Assembly: GCA_024506175.1 (NCBI GenBank)
Contig: JAMBEQ010000192.1
Span: forward strand, 1 to 64,000
Length of the DNA: 64,000 nucleotides
Source: Methylocystis sp.
Lineage (GTDB): Bacteria > Pseudomonadota > Alphaproteobacteria > Rhizobiales > Beijerinckiaceae
Direction of reading: 5' to 3'
A program made the position numbers and the translations under genes. Position 1 is the stretch's first letter, and the number at the start of each line of letters is the position of its first letter. This document shows, piece after piece, positions 1 through 9,230 of this stretch. The notes beneath the pieces are model-generated. The model did no database searches. It saw nothing but the letters and a program-made list of their open reading frames with translations, and was not told where the DNA came from.

Positions 1-1
1 G

Positions 2-808
2 AACAAGCTCCCCGTCGTCGCGAGCTTCTCGATCATCGGCGACCTGGTGAAACAGGTCGGCGGCGACCGCCTTTCCGTCACGACCCTCGTCGGCCCCGAT
101 GGCGACGCCCATGTCTATCAGCCAACCTCCTCCGACGGCCGAAAAATCGCGCAGTCGAAGCTCATTTTCGTCAACGGCCTAGGCTTCGAGGGCTGGCTCG
201 AGCGCCTTATCGCGGCGTCGAAAAGCAAGGGAACGATCGTCACCCTCGGCAAGGGCGTTGCGGCGCGCCCGGGAGAGGAAGGGACCGACCCGCACTCCTG
301 GCAGGACGTCGCCAACGCCAAAATCTACGTTACGGAAATTCGCGAGGCGCTGAACGCCGCCGATCCCGGCGGCGCCGAAGCCTATAGAGTCAACGCGGGC
401 GCCTATCTCGCCAAGCTCGACGCGCTCGATGCGGAGATCGCGAAGACGCTCGACGCGATCCCAAAGGAGCGCCGCCGCGTCGTCTCGACCCACGACGCCT
501 TCGGCTATTTCGCGGCGCGCTACGGCGTGGCGTTCATCGCGCCGCAGGGCGTCTCGACCGAGGCCGAAGCGAGCGCGCGCGACATCGCCCGCATCATAGA
601 CGCCGTGAAGCAGAACAAAGTCGGCGCGGTGTTTCTAGAGAATATTTCCGACCCCCGCCTCGCGAAGCGCATCGCGGCCGAGACGGGCGCGCGGGTGGGC
701 GGCACGCTCTATTCGGACGCGCTTTCCGGGACGGAGGAAGACGGCGCGAATTATATCGACATGATGCGGCACAATGTTAGAGAATTGGCCAAAGCATTGG
801 CGCAGTAA
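2..808 (+). CDS. Zinc/manganese ABC transporter substrate-binding protein, 5'-truncated by window edge
   Basis: This is the periplasmic metal-binding component (TroA/ZnuA, cluster A-I family) of a metal ABC importer. The reading frame is open from base 2 ([16 protein letters not shown]), so the GTG at 47 in the ORF track is internal and the signal peptide lies outside the window. The four expected metal ligands can be seen: His in DAHVYQP, His in DPHSW, His in STHDAFGYF, and Asp in YSDALSG. Three His plus Asp suggests zinc rather than manganese, although some TroA proteins bind both. The downstream COG0523 GTPase fits zinc homeostasis. Permease and ATPase genes are not visible and may lie upstream. 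Confidence 0.88.
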   Translation, partial: NKLPVVASFSIIGDLVKQVGGDRLSVTTLVGPDGDAHVYQPTSSDGRKIAQSKLIFVNGLGFEGWLERLIAASKSKGTIVTLGKGVAARPGEEGTDPHSWQDVANAKIYVTEIREALNAADPGGAEAYRVNAGAYLAKLDALDAEIAKTLDAIPKERRRVVSTHDAFGYFAARYGVAFIAPQGVSTEAEASARDIARIIDAVKQNKVGAVFLENISDPRLAKRIAAETGARVGGTLYSDALSGTEEDGANYIDMMRHNVRELAKALAQ

Positions 809-828
809 GGGCGCTTCCCGAAAAGGCC

Positions 829-929
829 CTCACCCTGAGGAGGCGGCGAAGCCGCCGTCTCGAAGGGCGAGGGCCGCACTTCCCGTGCATCCTTCGAGAC
901 GGCGCTTTTAGCGCCTCCTCGGGATCAGG
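829..929. repeat. Intergenic palindromic repeat, paired arms
   Basis: Two arms, CCCTGAGGAGGCGGCGAAGC... and its near reverse complement ending GCGCCTCCTCGGGATCAGG, flank a short centre; each arm also folds on itself (GGCGGCGAAGCCGCC, GGCGCTTTTAGCGCC). This matches the general look of Rhizobiales intergenic palindromes built on 'CCTGAGGAG...GTCTCGAAGG'. It sits between two genes on the same strand and could attenuate or stabilise the transcript. No second copy was noticed in the window. Confidence 0.7.
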
Positions 930-957
930 TTCGGGAATCCCAGGATCGAGGATTGTT

Positions 958-2118
958 GTGACCGATAAAATTCCCGTCACCGTCATCACCGGCTATCTGG
1001 GCGCCGGAAAGACGACTCTTCTGAACCGCATCCTCACCGAGCAGCACGGGCGCCGCTACGCCGTCATCGTCAATGAATTCGGCGAGATCGGCATCGACAA
1101 CGATCTTGTCGTCGGGGCGGACGAAGAAGTCTTCGAAATGAACAACGGCTGCATCTGTTGCACCGTGCGCGGCGACCTCATCCGCATCATCGAAGGACTC
1201 ATGCGCCGCCGCGGCAAGTTCGACGCGATCATCGTCGAAACCACGGGTCTCGCCGACCCGGCCCCAGTCGCCCAGACCTTCTTCGTCGACGCCGATGTGA
1301 AGGAAGCGGCGCGGCTCGACTCCGTGGTGACGATGGCGGACGCCAAATGGCTGAGCGACCGCCTGAAGGACGCGCCGGAAGCCAAGACGCAGATCGCCTT
1401 CGCCGACGTCGTCATCCTGAACAAGACCGATCTCGTAACGCCGGAAGAACTCGACGAAGTCGAGGCGCGCATTCGCGGCATCAACCCTTATGCAAGCCTG
1501 CATCGCGCCATGAAGGCCAATGTGCCGCTGAAAGCCGTGCTGGAGCGCAACGCTTTCGATCTCGACCGCATTCTTGCGATCGAGCCGAATTTCCTTGTCG
1601 CCGAGGAGCATGATCACGACCACGCCCATCACGGCCACGGTCACGCGCATCACGACCACGAATGCGGTCCCGACTGCGATCACGACCATGAGCATCATGC
1701 GCATGATCACCACGATCACGACCATGAATGCGGGCCGGAGTGCGGGCGCGAGCATCACCATCATGACCATCTTGAGCATCATGAGCACGACGGCCACGGT
1801 CATCTGAAAGCCATTCACGACAGCGAGATGCAGTCGATTTCACTGCGCCACGCCGGCGAGGTCGACCCGGAGCGCTTCGTGCCCTGGCTGAACGAGCTGG
1901 TTCAGAAAGAGGGGCCGGATATTCTGCGCTGCAAGGGCATCGTCGCCTTCAAGAACGAGCCGCGGCGTTTCGTCTTCCAGGGCGTGCACATGATCCTGGA
2001 TGGCGACCTTCAGCGCGAATGGAAGGACGATGAAAAGCGCGAGTCGCGCCTGGTCTTCATCGGCCGCAAATTGAAGGAGGAGGAAATCCGCAAGGGCTTC
2101 GAGGCGGTGGTCTCCTGA
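958..2118 (+). CDS. COG0523/CobW-family GTPase, His-rich zinc metallochaperone
   Basis: A G3E-family GTPase of 386 residues, probably delivering zinc to client enzymes in the cytoplasm. Visible features in order: Walker [13 protein letters not shown] near residue 10, the CxCC metal motif ([11 protein letters not shown]) near 64-68, the guanine-specificity NKTD, a very His-rich linker at about 217-281 (runs of HDHDH, HHGHGH, with CGPDC and CGPEC pairs), and a C-terminal CobW_C domain from about 285. The start is GTG at 958. Position after a zinc-type binding protein suggests zinc-responsive (Zur-like) control, but no operator was identified. CobW for cobalamin synthesis is less likely because no cob genes are nearby. 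Confidence 0.9.
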   Translation: MTDKIPVTVITGYLGAGKTTLLNRILTEQHGRRYAVIVNEFGEIGIDNDLVVGADEEVFEMNNGCICCTVRGDLIRIIEGLMRRRGKFDAIIVETTGLADPAPVAQTFFVDADVKEAARLDSVVTMADAKWLSDRLKDAPEAKTQIAFADVVILNKTDLVTPEELDEVEARIRGINPYASLHRAMKANVPLKAVLERNAFDLDRILAIEPNFLVAEEHDHDHAHHGHGHAHHDHECGPDCDHDHEHHAHDHHDHDHECGPECGREHHHHDHLEHHEHDGHGHLKAIHDSEMQSISLRHAGEVDPERFVPWLNELVQKEGPDILRCKGIVAFKNEPRRFVFQGVHMILDGDLQREWKDDEKRESRLVFIGRKLKEEEIRKGFEAVVS

Positions 2119-2149
2119 CCCGCTGCGCGGGCAAGAAAGCGACCATAGA

Positions 2150-2785
2150 ATGGTTTCCACTGGCGGATCGTTGGACAAGAAGCGCGCCGCCCACCCCGCG
2201 AGGGCGCGCATGCTAAAGCGCTTTTCCGAGCTGCTGAGGCGCGTGCTGGAGCACTATCTATTCCTGTGCCGCTGGCTGCTCGCGCCCTTCTTCGTGATGC
2301 TGACGCTTGGGCTCTTCGCCCTGATGGTCAATGCGGCGCGCCATCTTCTCTCCATGCTGGAGTCGATTGGCTCGAACACGGAAGACAGGATCATCCTCGG
2401 GCTTCTCGGCCTTGTCGACAGCACGCTCACCGGCGCGCTTGTCCTGCTCGTGACAATATCCGTCTATGAAAACTTCATCTCCGGAATCCCCGCGACCAGA
2501 CGCGAGGGGTGGCCGGGCTGGGTGGGCGGCATCGACTTCACCCAGTTGAAGCTGAAGCTGCTGACGACCATAGTCGCCATATCGGCCATCAGGCTCCTCG
2601 AAGTTTTCATGGATGTGCCGAAGCTGGAAGATCGCGATGTGATCTTCTACATCGCGATCCACCTGACTTTCGTGATCTCGACCGTGCTCTTCGCCTTCTC
2701 GGACAGAGTCACGATCTCCGGTCAGACGGAGAAGAAAAACTCAAACGAATTCGTGCCGAAGGGCGAAGCGGGCGAGCGAGAGTGA
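2150..2785 (+). CDS. UPF0114 (YqhA-like) inner-membrane protein
   Basis: A 211-residue membrane protein of the YqhA/UPF0114 family, whose function is unknown. The diagnostic segment LVDSTLTGALVLLVTISVYENFIS is present, with hydrophobic helices near residues 42-62, 85-107, 135-155 and 165-185. The ATG at 2150 may be too early: an in-frame ATG at 2210 (MLKRFSELL) is preceded by GCGAGGGC and begins closer to where the family normally starts, so the first 20 residues are uncertain. It follows the COG0523 gene by 31 bases on the same strand and may be co-transcribed. Confidence 0.82.
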   Translation: MVSTGGSLDKKRAAHPARARMLKRFSELLRRVLEHYLFLCRWLLAPFFVMLTLGLFALMVNAARHLLSMLESIGSNTEDRIILGLLGLVDSTLTGALVLLVTISVYENFISGIPATRREGWPGWVGGIDFTQLKLKLLTTIVAISAIRLLEVFMDVPKLEDRDVIFYIAIHLTFVISTVLFAFSDRVTISGQTEKKNSNEFVPKGEAGERE

Positions 2786-2806
2786 GCGCCGCCGGGAGCT
2801 GCCCCG

Positions 2807-4036
2807 CTACGCCCCGTTCCCCGTGAAGCTTCTCGGCGCCGGGGAAATAATCTTCGCCGCGCCGCCGCCAATTTCCAAAACCGAGAGACCGCGCTCATTG
2901 GCGCCATCTGGTTTGAAGCGGAAGACGCCGTCGGCACCGTTGAAGCCTGAAGGATTGGTGAGCACGCTCTCCGAGTAGCGCTGCGATCCCTGCGAGCGCG
3001 ACAGCGCAATGGCTAGCGAAACCGCGTCATAGGCGAGCGTCGCGATGCGGGCCGGGTCCGAGCCGAACTTGGCTTTGTAGCGCTGCGCGAAGGCGTTGAA
3101 GCCGGCGTTCTCCGGCGCCGTGAACCAGGCGCCCTGCAGCGCCGGCATGTTCAGCGCGCGCGCATCGTTCCACAGGCCGGTGCCGATGAGCTGGACCTTT
3201 TTCGAGTCGAGGCCATTGGCCACCAGCTCTTTGGAGACGGTCGCCATGACGTCCGCCTGCTCGGGGATGAAAATGGCGTCGAACTGGTCGCGAGCCGCCG
3301 CGAGGCGCTGGATGGATTCGCCCGGCGCGCCCGGCTTATAGCGTTCGATCAGGGGCACGCGCATATTATATGCGGCGGCGCTCTGCTGCGCTTGCGCAAG
3401 GGCCAGCGTGCCGTAGTCGTTCTCCGGCGCCAGAACGGCGACGGATTTCTTGCCCCGCTGCGCGGCGAAGCTGAGCCCGCGGTCGACGTAGCCTTCGACG
3501 AGGAACGAAAGGAGATAGTTCCCCTTCCCCGCCGCCGACGAATCGGTCGAAAAAGCGATCACGGGCTTGCCGGCGGAACGGGCGACGCGGCCCGCTTCCT
3601 TCACGTCTGTCGCGAAGACCGGCCCGAGGATGATCTCGGCGCCCTCGTTGATCGCCGCCTGGGTTGCAGCGGCGGCACCGGCTGGCGTCGATTTGTCGTC
3701 CTTGACCAGGATTGTCACGTCGCTGGAGCCGCTGTCGGCGTAGGCAAGCTTGGCGGCGTTGCGCAGCGACGCTCCCACTGACGACGGCCCATTGGGGCCT
3801 GTGAGCGGCACGATGAGACCGACCTTTACGGCGCCATTGCCGATCGTCTCGCTGGCGTCGGCGACGGCGACCTGTCCGGCGGGCGCGCCCATGCCCAGAT
3901 CCTTTGCGCCGGGAACGCCGGGACCCGCCCCTGGATGGCAGGCGGCAAGCGCCAACGCTGCAGCGCCAACCAGAAGCCCGAGCGGGCGAATGCGCCGCAA
4001 GGAGTGGGAAACGCCCGCAGGACAATCCATCTTCAT
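2807..4036 (-). CDS. Penicillin-binding-protein activator-like lipoprotein (LpoA/Peripla_BP_6 fold)
   Basis: A 409-residue lipoprotein with a type-I periplasmic binding fold. The N-terminus has basic residues, a hydrophobic stretch and the lipobox LALAAC (Cys near residue 33), followed by the ABC-binding-like core (KVGLIVPLTGPNG, EIILGPVFATDVKEAG, ATLAYDAVSLA). It lacks the N-terminal TPR domain of E. coli LpoA. It is divergent from rsmI-yraN; in E. coli lpoA is also divergent from rsmI and adjacent to yraN. That context supports a role in activating a peptidoglycan synthase rather than solute uptake, but a branched-chain amino-acid binding protein cannot be excluded from sequence alone. Confidence 0.8.
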   Translation of the reverse strand: MKMDCPAGVSHSLRRIRPLGLLVGAAALALAACHPGAGPGVPGAKDLGMGAPAGQVAVADASETIGNGAVKVGLIVPLTGPNGPSSVGASLRNAAKLAYADSGSSDVTILVKDDKSTPAGAAAATQAAINEGAEIILGPVFATDVKEAGRVARSAGKPVIAFSTDSSAAGKGNYLLSFLVEGYVDRGLSFAAQRGKKSVAVLAPENDYGTLALAQAQQSAAAYNMRVPLIERYKPGAPGESIQRLAAARDQFDAIFIPEQADVMATVSKELVANGLDSKKVQLIGTGLWNDARALNMPALQGAWFTAPENAGFNAFAQRYKAKFGSDPARIATLAYDAVSLAIALSRSQGSQRYSESVLTNPSGFNGADGVFRFKPDGANERGLSVLEIGGGAAKIISPAPRSFTGNGA

Positions 4037-4235
4037 AGAGAATCCGATCCCTGCGCTCGAACCGCTTAAGGTGGAGCGCGCATGTTTTTTGCGCCGTATA
4101 GGGGCAATCTACCTGACCGGTTGTCAATAGACCAAAGGCATGCGTCTAAAATCGGGCCTTGCCGTGACCAGCGTAGCTGTTCCATATTACGAACTTTGCG
4201 GACGATATATCGAACAACCAGATGGAGGTTTCCGC

Positions 4236-5150
4236 ATGGCAGCCGACAACGCCCCCTCCCCCACCTCGGGCTACACGGCTTTCGGCCTGCGCGCCGAGGC
4301 AGAAAAAATCGAGCCCGGACTGCATGTTGTCGCCACGCCCATTGGCAATCTGAAGGACATCTCCTTTCGCGCGCTGTCGACCCTCGCCGCCGCCGATGCG
4401 GTAATCGCCGAAGACACGCGCGTCACGAAAAACCTCCTGGCGCATTACGGCATTTCGACCCCCCTCGTCGCCTATCATGAGCACAACGCCAAAGTGATTC
4501 GCCCACATCTCCTTGCGCGGCTGGAAGGAGGAGCGGCGCTGGCGCTCGTGTCCGACGCCGGCACGCCGCTCGTTTCCGACCCCGGCTTCAAGCTGGTTCA
4601 GGAAGCGCTTGAAAAGGGCGTGCATGTCACTTCTGTCCCCGGCCCTTCCGCCGTCCTGGCGGCGCTGGTCGTCGCCGGTCTGCCGACCGACCGCTTCTTC
4701 TTCGAAGGGTTTTTGCCGCACAAGAGCGGGCCAAGGCGCGCGCGGCTGGCGGAACTGGCTCAGGTCCCCGGCACGCTGGTTTTCTTCGAGAGCCCGCGCC
4801 GCATCGCCGAGACGCTCGCCGACTGCGCCGCCGTGCTGGGCCCGCGCAGCGCGGCGATCGCCCGCGAGCTGACAAAATTGTACGAGTCCGTGCGCCGGGG
4901 GCGCCTGGACGAGCTCTCCGAAGCGCTCGCAAAGGAGGAGCCGCCGAAGGGCGAGATCGTGCTGCTCGTCGCTCCACCCGAGGCCGGCGAGGCGGAATTG
5001 GCGGCGGCCGACCTCGACGCTAAGATCGGCGAAGCCTTGACGTCTTATTCGGTGAAAGACGCCGCAAGCGTGGTGTCGGCGGCGACCGGCCAGCCCCGCC
5101 GCCAAGTCTATGCGCGGGCGCTTCAATTGGCCGCCGAGCGGGGGAAGTAG
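4236..5150 (+). CDS. rsmI: 16S rRNA (cytidine(1402)-2'-O)-methyltransferase
   Basis: RsmI methylates the 2'-O of C1402 in the decoding centre of 16S rRNA. The protein is a tetrapyrrole-methylase-fold SAM enzyme: GLHVVATPIGNLKDISFRA near the N-terminus, AEDTRVTKNLL, LVSDAGTPLVSDPG and VPGPSAVLAAL are typical RsmI motifs. The track ORF begins at 4140, but the ATG at 4236 is preceded by TGGAGGTTTCCGC, a near-ideal ribosome binding site, giving 304 residues; the 32 extra residues upstream do not look like protein. The stop overlaps the start of yraN by one base. Confidence 0.93.
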   Translation: MAADNAPSPTSGYTAFGLRAEAEKIEPGLHVVATPIGNLKDISFRALSTLAAADAVIAEDTRVTKNLLAHYGISTPLVAYHEHNAKVIRPHLLARLEGGAALALVSDAGTPLVSDPGFKLVQEALEKGVHVTSVPGPSAVLAALVVAGLPTDRFFFEGFLPHKSGPRRARLAELAQVPGTLVFFESPRRIAETLADCAAVLGPRSAAIARELTKLYESVRRGRLDELSEALAKEEPPKGEIVLLVAPPEAGEAELAAADLDAKIGEALTSYSVKDAASVVSAATGQPRRQVYARALQLAAERGK

Positions 5151-5530
5151 TGACCGAAGACGAAAGTAGCGCCCGCCGCGCCGCCTATTTCTATGGCCTG
5201 CGGGCGGAAACCATCGCTGCGATCTGGCTAAAGGCGCGGTTCTATGCGGTTCTGGATAGGAACTATCGCGTCAATGGCGGCGAAATCGACATCGTCGCAA
5301 AACGCGGCCCGGTTATCGCCTTCGTGGAAGTGAAGGCGCGCGGCGATCTCGATGACGCCGCGATCGCCATCACGCCGCAAAAGCGGCGGCGCATTTCTCG
5401 GGCGGCGAGCCGCTGGCTGGCGACGCATCCTTGGGCGATGACGTGCACCTTGCGCGCCGATGCGGTTTTCGTCGCGCCAGGGAAATTGCCTCGGCACTTG
5501 GAGAACGCCTTCGAGCTCGGCGTCGGATGA
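5150..5530 (+). CDS. YraN family (UPF0102) endonuclease-like protein
   Basis: A 126-residue UPF0102/YraN protein. The nuclease-fold signature NGGEIDIVAKRG...AFVEVKAR is intact, including the E-I-D and E-V-K residues of the PD-(D/E)xK-like active site. The GTG start at 5150 overlaps the TAG stop of rsmI, implying translational coupling. The rsmI-yraN pairing next to an lpoA-like gene is widely conserved. Its biochemical role is not established. Confidence 0.9.
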   Translation: MTEDESSARRAAYFYGLRAETIAAIWLKARFYAVLDRNYRVNGGEIDIVAKRGPVIAFVEVKARGDLDDAAIAITPQKRRRISRAASRWLATHPWAMTCTLRADAVFVAPGKLPRHLENAFELGVG

Positions 5531-5537
5531 CGGCCGC

Positions 5538-6275
5538 TCACGAGGCCGTGTCAATGAACCGCCGCTCCTTCCCCTCCAGCACGAGCGCGGTCAGCACGCC
5601 GCTCTTGAAGGCGTGCGTGTCCAGATTGATCCGGTTCGGTAAATTCTCGACGTGAGCGTGCGGCGTGTGTCCGTGCACGATGACTTTGTCGAAAGGTCCT
5701 TTGTAATGCAGGAATTCGTAACGTATCCACATCAAGTCCTGCGGGTCCTGGCGATCAAGCGGCACATGCGGCCGCACGCCGGCGTGACAGAAAAAATAAT
5801 CGCCATATTCGGCCGAAAACGCCGTCTCCTCGAGGAAACGTCGGTGCGAATCGGGGAAACGCGAGAGAAAAGCCGCCAGCACCGCCGGCGCGCCGCCGCG
5901 CAGCATCTCCTTGCCCGCATCCACGCCATAGGAAGCGAGCGTGGTTAACCCCCCGAAAGCCGCGAGCTGATCCAGCATTGCCGGGTCGTCGAGGTAGCGC
6001 AGCATCACGTCCTCGTGATTGCCGCGCAGGGTTACGATCGGCGCAGGGAAGTCGCGCCGCGCCAACCGGTCGATGACGCCTCGCGAGTCGAGGCCGCGGT
6101 CGATGTAGTCGCCGACAAAAACAGCGACTGTCTCTTGACAATCACCCGTCTTGAGATCGTTCTCGATGCCTTGCGCGAGGCGATCCAGGAGGTCGGCGCG
6201 GCCATGGACGTCTCCGATCGCATAAATGCGCATGCCCTCAGGCGTCGCCGAGGTGGGTATTGTTGTCTCGGCCAT
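5538..6275 (-). CDS. Serine/threonine protein phosphatase (PrpA/ApaH-like metallophosphatase)
   Basis: A calcineurin-like metallophosphoesterase with the three PPP-family metal motifs: IYAIGDVHGR, VFVGDYIDRG and TLRGNHED, followed by CHAGVRP and VHGHTPH. Function is dephosphorylation of phosphoproteins or cleavage of diadenosine tetraphosphate; length (245 residues) and motif spacing fit bacterial PrpA-like phosphatases rather than the longer ApaH. The start was chosen at 6275 (MAETTIP) because it follows a clear GGAGGGCCGG; the track start 24 bases upstream lacks one. It is convergent with yraN and divergent from haoA. Confidence 0.9.
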   Translation of the reverse strand: MAETTIPTSATPEGMRIYAIGDVHGRADLLDRLAQGIENDLKTGDCQETVAVFVGDYIDRGLDSRGVIDRLARRDFPAPIVTLRGNHEDVMLRYLDDPAMLDQLAAFGGLTTLASYGVDAGKEMLRGGAPAVLAAFLSRFPDSHRRFLEETAFSAEYGDYFFCHAGVRPHVPLDRQDPQDLMWIRYEFLHYKGPFDKVIVHGHTPHAHVENLPNRINLDTHAFKSGVLTALVLEGKERRFIDTAS

Positions 6276-6407
6276 CCGGCCCTCCGATCGCGGCGCCAAC
6301 CGCCAAAAACTTTGATGGCGCCATTGGCGCCATCGGCTGTGGTCCTTCCATTCAAGGTTCCGCTATCGACAATGTCACGCGGAAGAATCTCCCAGGCCGA
6401 GGGGCAA

Positions 6408-8111
6408 ATGTCGAAATTTAGAGCGATCCTGCGCCGCCGCTTGTGCGTCGGCTTTCTCGCGCTTTTTAGCGCATTGACAGTCTCGCTCGCGCCGGGGCGC
6501 GCCGATACGCCTGATGAAACCTACAAAGCCCTCGGCGTTTCCAAAGGCGCGACGCCCAAGGAACTCTACGAGGCGTTGGAAAAACGCTATCATGACGAAG
6601 CCCAAGGCGCCGGCAAGGGATCACTCTCCGAATATTGGGAGCCGATCCCGATCTCCAAATATCTAAATCCCCATTCCTTCTACAAACCACCGCAGACGGT
6701 CGACGTCGACGCGTCGCGCGCCCAATGCGTGGAATGCCATCAGCAGACCTCCCCCGGCTGGACTCACAGTTGGCAGAGGAGCGTCCACGGCAATCTGGAT
6801 CAAATTCGCAAGCTGCCGGACAGCGACCCCCGCGCCTACAAGAAAGCGATGGTCAAGGAGGTCGAGGCGAACCTTCAATCGATGGGCAAGCTCAAGGCCA
6901 ACGAGACGCTGAAGGAAGTCGGCTGCATCGACTGTCACATGGGCGTCGGTCAGGATCACGGGCAGCACAAGACCGAGCTGAAAATGCCGGACGCTGCCGC
7001 CTGCGGGCAGTGTCACGTGCAGCAATTCGCCGAGCGCGAATCGGAGCGCGACACCTTCACCTGGCCGCAGGACCAGTGGAAGCCCGGCCATCCGTCGCAC
7101 GCGCTCTCCTACAAGGCCAATGTCGAGAACGCCATCTGGGCGGCGATGGAGCAGCGCGAGGTCGCCGAGGGCTGCACCTTCTGTCACACGCCGCAAACGA
7201 CCTGCAACTCGTGCCACACCCGACACGAGTTTTCGGCCGTGGAGGCCCGCAAGCCGCAGGCCTGCGCGCAATGCCACAATGGCGTCGATCACAATGAGTT
7301 CGAGGGCTATATGCTCTCGAAGCATGGCACGGTCTATCAGGCGCGCGGCGACCAATGGGACTGGAACGCTCGCCTCGCCGACTCGCTCGACAAGGGCCAT
7401 ATGAACGCGCCGACCTGCCAGTTCTGCCATATGGAGTATGAGGGCAAGTTCACCCATAACATGGTGCGCAAGTCGCGCTGGGCCTTCATGCCCATGCCGA
7501 AGATCGCCGACAACCTGAACCACCCCTGGTTCACCGCGCGCAAGGAATCCTGGGTCTCCACCTGCTCGAACTGCCACTCCGACAGCTTCGCGCGCGCCTA
7601 TCTCGATGGAATGGACAAGGGCGTCATCTCGGGGCTCGAGATCACCGAGAAGTCGCGTAGCGTGCTCGTGAAGCTCTATAACGACAATCTGCTTCCGGGC
7701 CAGAAGACCAACCGCCCCGCTCCGCCGGCGCCGGAGAAGGACGAAGCCGGCGGCTTCTTCCAGCTCTTCTGGCAGAAGGGCAACAATCCTTCGGCTGTCG
7801 AATATGAATTCGCCGAAATGTGGGAGCACCACCAGATCAAGCACTATAAGGCGCTCGCGCATATGAACCCCGGCGGCTACACCTATTCCGAAGGCTGGTC
7901 GCAGCTCATCAAAAGCGCCGCCAAGATCAACGACGAGGATACGCGCTTGCGCGAGACGGCGGAGATTCGCGCCGAGCTGAAGCGCATCTCCGGCGAGAAG
8001 CGCGGCGATCTCGAGTTCGACTCGCCCCAGCAGCGGATAATGGCGGCGGGCCTCGGCGCCATCGCCGTGCTCGTGGGCGGCGCGCTGATGATGAAGCGGC
8101 GACGCAAGTAA
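6408..8111 (+). CDS. haoA: Octahaem hydroxylamine oxidoreductase
   Basis: HaoA oxidises hydroxylamine in the periplasm; in methanotrophs it handles hydroxylamine made when pMMO oxidises ammonia. The start is ATG 6408, after GCCGAGGGG, giving 567 residues with a signal peptide ending near GRADTPDE. Eight CxxCH haem motifs are present: CVECH (~107), CIDCH (~172), CGQCH (~198), CTFCH (~256), CNSCH (~265), CAQCH (~286), CQFCH (~337), CSNCH (~386). The segment NPGGYTYSEGW near 489 matches, from memory, the region carrying the tyrosine that cross-links haem P460 in Nitrosomonas HAO. A C-terminal hydrophobic helix plus KRRRK follows, as in the Nitrosomonas precursor. haoB follows downstream. Confidence 0.95.
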   Translation: MSKFRAILRRRLCVGFLALFSALTVSLAPGRADTPDETYKALGVSKGATPKELYEALEKRYHDEAQGAGKGSLSEYWEPIPISKYLNPHSFYKPPQTVDVDASRAQCVECHQQTSPGWTHSWQRSVHGNLDQIRKLPDSDPRAYKKAMVKEVEANLQSMGKLKANETLKEVGCIDCHMGVGQDHGQHKTELKMPDAAACGQCHVQQFAERESERDTFTWPQDQWKPGHPSHALSYKANVENAIWAAMEQREVAEGCTFCHTPQTTCNSCHTRHEFSAVEARKPQACAQCHNGVDHNEFEGYMLSKHGTVYQARGDQWDWNARLADSLDKGHMNAPTCQFCHMEYEGKFTHNMVRKSRWAFMPMPKIADNLNHPWFTARKESWVSTCSNCHSDSFARAYLDGMDKGVISGLEITEKSRSVLVKLYNDNLLPGQKTNRPAPPAPEKDEAGGFFQLFWQKGNNPSAVEYEFAEMWEHHQIKHYKALAHMNPGGYTYSEGWSQLIKSAAKINDEDTRLRETAEIRAELKRISGEKRGDLEFDSPQQRIMAAGLGAIAVLVGGALMMKRRRK

Positions 8112-8118
8112 CGTTCTT

Positions 8119-8200
8119 CGTCATTGCGAGGATCGAAGCGACGAAGCAATCCAGAACAGTCGCCGCGGCCCTGGATTGCTTCGCTTCGCTCGCAACGACG
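8119..8200. repeat. Intergenic palindromic repeat between haoA and haoB
   Basis: Near-perfect inverted arms TCATTGCGAGGATCGAAGCGACGAAGCAATCCAG and CTGGATTGCTTCGCTTCGCTCGCAACGA enclose about 16 bases. The 'CGTCATTGCGAGCGAAGCGAAGCAATCCAG' type is a familiar dispersed bacterial intergenic repeat. Lying inside the haoAB unit, it could fold in the mRNA and lower haoB expression relative to haoA. Confidence 0.8.
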
Positions 8201-8268
8201 GGCTGTCATTCGCGGCAGGCCGTAGGTCTGACCGGGGAATCCACTGCATGACAGCGGCGGGAGGGTGC

Positions 8269-9216
8269 ATGAGAAACATCGTCGGCGCCGGGCTCATCAC
8301 GACGGGCCTCGCCCTCCTCGGCTGGGCTGGCTATTCGGCATTGCGCCCGGTCTCCCATTACAGCTTGGCGACCGCCGCCGCACCCGAAGATATGGCCAAG
8401 GAAATTGCTAACCTCGGCCTTGCGCCCGGCGCGCTGCAACGCGTTGAGATTTCGATTCCCCAGGAACGGCGCCCCATCGCGGCGGGACTTCTCGCGCGCG
8501 AGGGCGAACGCCTGACCCCGCTCGTGTGGCGCAATGAGGTGACAGAGCCGATCCTTTTTTCCGACGTCTCCGCCGCCGAAATCACGAAAGTGCTGACCGC
8601 CATTCGCGATCATGTCGGCGAAGACGCTATCGTTCTCGCCTGGTGGGATATGTCGCGCGCCATACGCCTCGCCGCAAAGCGCAACGCGCCGCTCGACGAC
8701 TCTCTCGCAAGAGGCTTGCTGATTCCCGTGGCGTGGTCTGAAGCGCGGAAAGCCGAAGAGACGCGCTGGGGCGCGGGGGCGGCCCCCAAATCCTCGGAAA
8801 CATTCGACCGTTTCATCGACGCGCTCCTCTCGGATGAAAAGCGCGGCGCCCACATCTTGACTGAAATCGCAGCCGGCAAGCCCGCCTATGTGGCCGTGCA
8901 TATTTCCGATGTCTGGAAGGCGGCCGCTGCGCGGCCCGAGCGTCTTTCCATCGCCTATAAGGATTTCCCATCCTCAGGCGTGTCGCATGGCGTCATCAAA
9001 TCCGCGACGCAGTGGATGCGCGAGGAGAAAATCGACGGCGGCTTCGCGGTGGAGCCGATCGGCGGCGCGACGCGGTTGCACTATTTCACGCGCAAGGGCG
9101 ACAGCGACGCGTTGATCGCGAAGCTCCTGCCCTTTTCAACCTCGAATCCGGCGCAGCTGGAGAGGCTGGAATTGGCATATCAGCACAAGGGCTGGTGGAT
9201 TTACCGGTTGAAGTAA
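8269..9216 (+). CDS. haoB: Hydroxylamine oxidation protein HaoB
   Basis: HaoB is the small partner encoded beside haoA in ammonia oxidisers and methanotrophs; its precise role is unsettled. Start ATG 8269 follows GGGAGGGTGC and gives 315 residues; the upstream part of the track ORF is translated repeat sequence. An N-terminal signal anchor (IVGAGLITTGLALLGWAGYSAL) places the protein at the periplasmic face of the membrane. The body contains AIVLAWWDMSRAIRLAAKR and ends YQHKGWWIYRLK. It contains no haem-binding CxxCH. Identification rests on position and general resemblance. Confidence 0.85.
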   Translation: MRNIVGAGLITTGLALLGWAGYSALRPVSHYSLATAAAPEDMAKEIANLGLAPGALQRVEISIPQERRPIAAGLLAREGERLTPLVWRNEVTEPILFSDVSAAEITKVLTAIRDHVGEDAIVLAWWDMSRAIRLAAKRNAPLDDSLARGLLIPVAWSEARKAEETRWGAGAAPKSSETFDRFIDALLSDEKRGAHILTEIAAGKPAYVAVHISDVWKAAAARPERLSIAYKDFPSSGVSHGVIKSATQWMREEKIDGGFAVEPIGGATRLHYFTRKGDSDALIAKLLPFSTSNPAQLERLELAYQHKGWWIYRLK

Positions 9217-9230
9217 GACAAAAGCCCCGC

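Noticed and set aside
1574-1807. Repetitive ORFs in the His-rich part of the COG0523 gene
   Set aside because: They arise from the CAT/CAC-rich codons of the His linker read in other frames.
4140-4235. Upstream extension of rsmI in the ORF track
   Set aside because: A GGAGG site directly before ATG 4236 fixes the start and the extension has no RsmI similarity.
6663-7862. 399-codon minus-strand ORF opposite haoA
   Set aside because: Eight CxxCH motifs establish the plus strand as coding.
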